Positions 13,685-13,906 of a stretch of DNA of 13,906 nucleotides are shown piece after piece (positions within the stretch are counted from its first letter, which is position 1; every line of letters begins with the position of its first letter). Origin of the DNA: DAOTXR01 sp034435375 (GTDB taxonomy: Bacteria; Chloroflexota; Anaerolineae; Aggregatilineales; UBA3940); contig DAOTXR010000068.1 in NCBI GenBank assembly GCA_034435375.1, positions 1 to 13,906 of the forward strand, read 5' to 3'. The notes under the pieces were generated by a model. The model did no database searches, was not told the DNA's origin, and saw only the letters and a program-made list of their open reading frames with translations. The translations under genes were made by a program, and so were the position numbers.

Positions 13685-13752
13685 CAACTCCCGCCTGCCC
13701 ACCTTCTGGGCTGCGCTATGCGATTTTCGATACAGAACATATGTTCTGATCC
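13640..13752 (-). ncRNA. Candidate SOS-regulated small RNA
   Basis: Inferred transcript of about 110 nt from the promoter at 13759-13786 to the hairpin at 13684-13639. It contains an 18-codon frame (MFCIENRIAQ..., 13740 to 13684) whose stop abuts the hairpin, but this has no ribosome binding site and is not hydrophobic like known SOS-induced toxins. It may be a regulatory RNA, or simply a leader that reads on through the hairpin antisense to the VOC gene. Confidence 0.35.
13733..13748. promoter_or_regulatory. LexA/SOS-type operator, perfect 16-bp palindrome
   Basis: CAGAACATATGTTCTG is fully self-complementary and contains GAAC-ATAT-GTTC, matching the Gram-positive LexA consensus GAAC-R-N-R-Y-GTTC at every position. 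It lies at about +4 to +19 of the minus-strand promoter at 13759-13786. Binding by LexA is inferred. Confidence 0.7.
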
Positions 13753-13758
13753 ATAACT

Positions 13759-13786
13759 ATCATACGCCGTTCCGGGCAGTTGTCAA
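13759..13786 (-). promoter_or_regulatory. Sigma70-type promoter reading leftward into the SOS operator
   Basis: On the minus strand, a perfect -35 TTGACA (13786-13781), a 16-bp spacer and -10 TATGAT (13764-13759). The start would be near 13752. No annotated gene lies on this strand before the hairpin at 13684-13639, so the product is a short RNA. Confidence 0.7.
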
Positions 13787-13794
13787 GCTCCTGG

Positions 13795-13814
13795 CGTTGA
13801 TCGCTCGATCAACG
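13795..13814. promoter_or_regulatory. 20-bp inverted repeat, operator-like
   Basis: CGTTGATCG and CGATCAACG separated by CT form a near-continuous palindrome, just upstream of the -35 of the leftward promoter. The form suits a dimeric regulator site. No regulator gene is in the window. Confidence 0.45.
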
Positions 13815-13817
13815 AGG

Positions 13818-13846
13818 AGTTAGAATTCGACAACCGGACTCTAACT
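13818..13846. repeat. Inverted repeat AGTTAGA/TCTAACT
   Basis: Seven-base arms (13818-13824 and 13840-13846) with a 15-nt centre, adjacent to the previous palindrome. It could be a hairpin or a regulator site; no function can be assigned. Confidence 0.35.
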
Positions 13847-13878
13847 GACAAGGGGTCTGTTTCAGGTGGATGGTTCAG

Positions 13879-13906
13879 CCTCACCCCCCGTCGAGCCGCC
13901 CTCGGC
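13879..13906 (+). repeat. Interspersed palindromic repeat, third copy cut by window end
   Basis: Begins CCTCACCCC and continues GTCGAGCCGCC, matching the segment starting at 192 in the left copy, in the same orientation, until the window ends. Confidence 0.75.

Overview
This 13.9 kb window is GC-rich and reads like chromosomal DNA of a member of the Chloroflexota, probably Anaerolineae-like. That placement is inference. It rests on a lipoprotein with a Pro/Thr-rich stalk, a caspase-HEAT-SUMF1 fusion, a receiver-DUF309 protein, Gram-positive-type GAAC-N4-GTTC SOS boxes (a type also reported for Dehalococcoides), and families of CCCCTCTCC-type palindromic interspersed repeats. No rRNA, tRNA, CRISPR array or transposase is visible.

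Left part (1-5640, chromosomal genes). An interspersed repeat fills most of 142-307. It is followed by a strong sigma70-type promoter whose spacer holds a LexA-type operator, driving an AlkX/YcaQ-family DNA glycosylase (386-1633, +). A degenerate receiver plus DUF309 protein follows (1702-2463, +), with a possible leaderless promoter of its own. Convergent to these is a 620-aa caspase-like protease fused to a HEAT segment and a SUMF1/FGE-sulfatase (C-type-lectin-fold) domain (2505-4367, -). Next is a second copy of the repeat, then a VanY/M15-type D,D-carboxypeptidase lipoprotein (4664-5599, -) with its own TATAAT promoter.

Middle part (5721-12986, all on the minus strand). This is a compact tailed-phage structural operon read right to left: HK97 portal, HK97 prohead protease joined in frame to the HK97-fold major capsid protein, head-tail connector, a neck/tail-completion-like protein, a minor tail/baseplate-like protein, a fibre-like protein, a small hypothetical and a holin-like membrane protein. 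Terminase, integrase, tail tube and tape measure are not in the window. The structural frames are nevertheless intact, and palindromic repeats sit in the gaps and inside the protease-capsid junction. This suggests a long-resident, reduced or domesticated particle module rather than a recently integrated complete prophage.

Right part (12987-13906). A VOC/glyoxalase-fold protein (13246-13632, +) ends at a 16-bp-stem hairpin. Facing it is a minus-strand promoter (TTGACA, 16 bp, TATGAT) whose start region carries a perfect 16-bp LexA-type palindrome. Its transcript would run only about 110 nt before the same hairpin, making it a candidate SOS-controlled small RNA. Two more inverted repeats and a truncated third copy of the interspersed repeat close the window.

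The points most worth a second look are the two LexA-type operators (one on a DNA-repair glycosylase, one on an apparent short RNA), the protease-capsid fusion with a strong internal ribosome binding site, the minimal phage module, and the caspase-SUMF1 fusion with a C-terminus resembling a diversity-generating-retroelement target.
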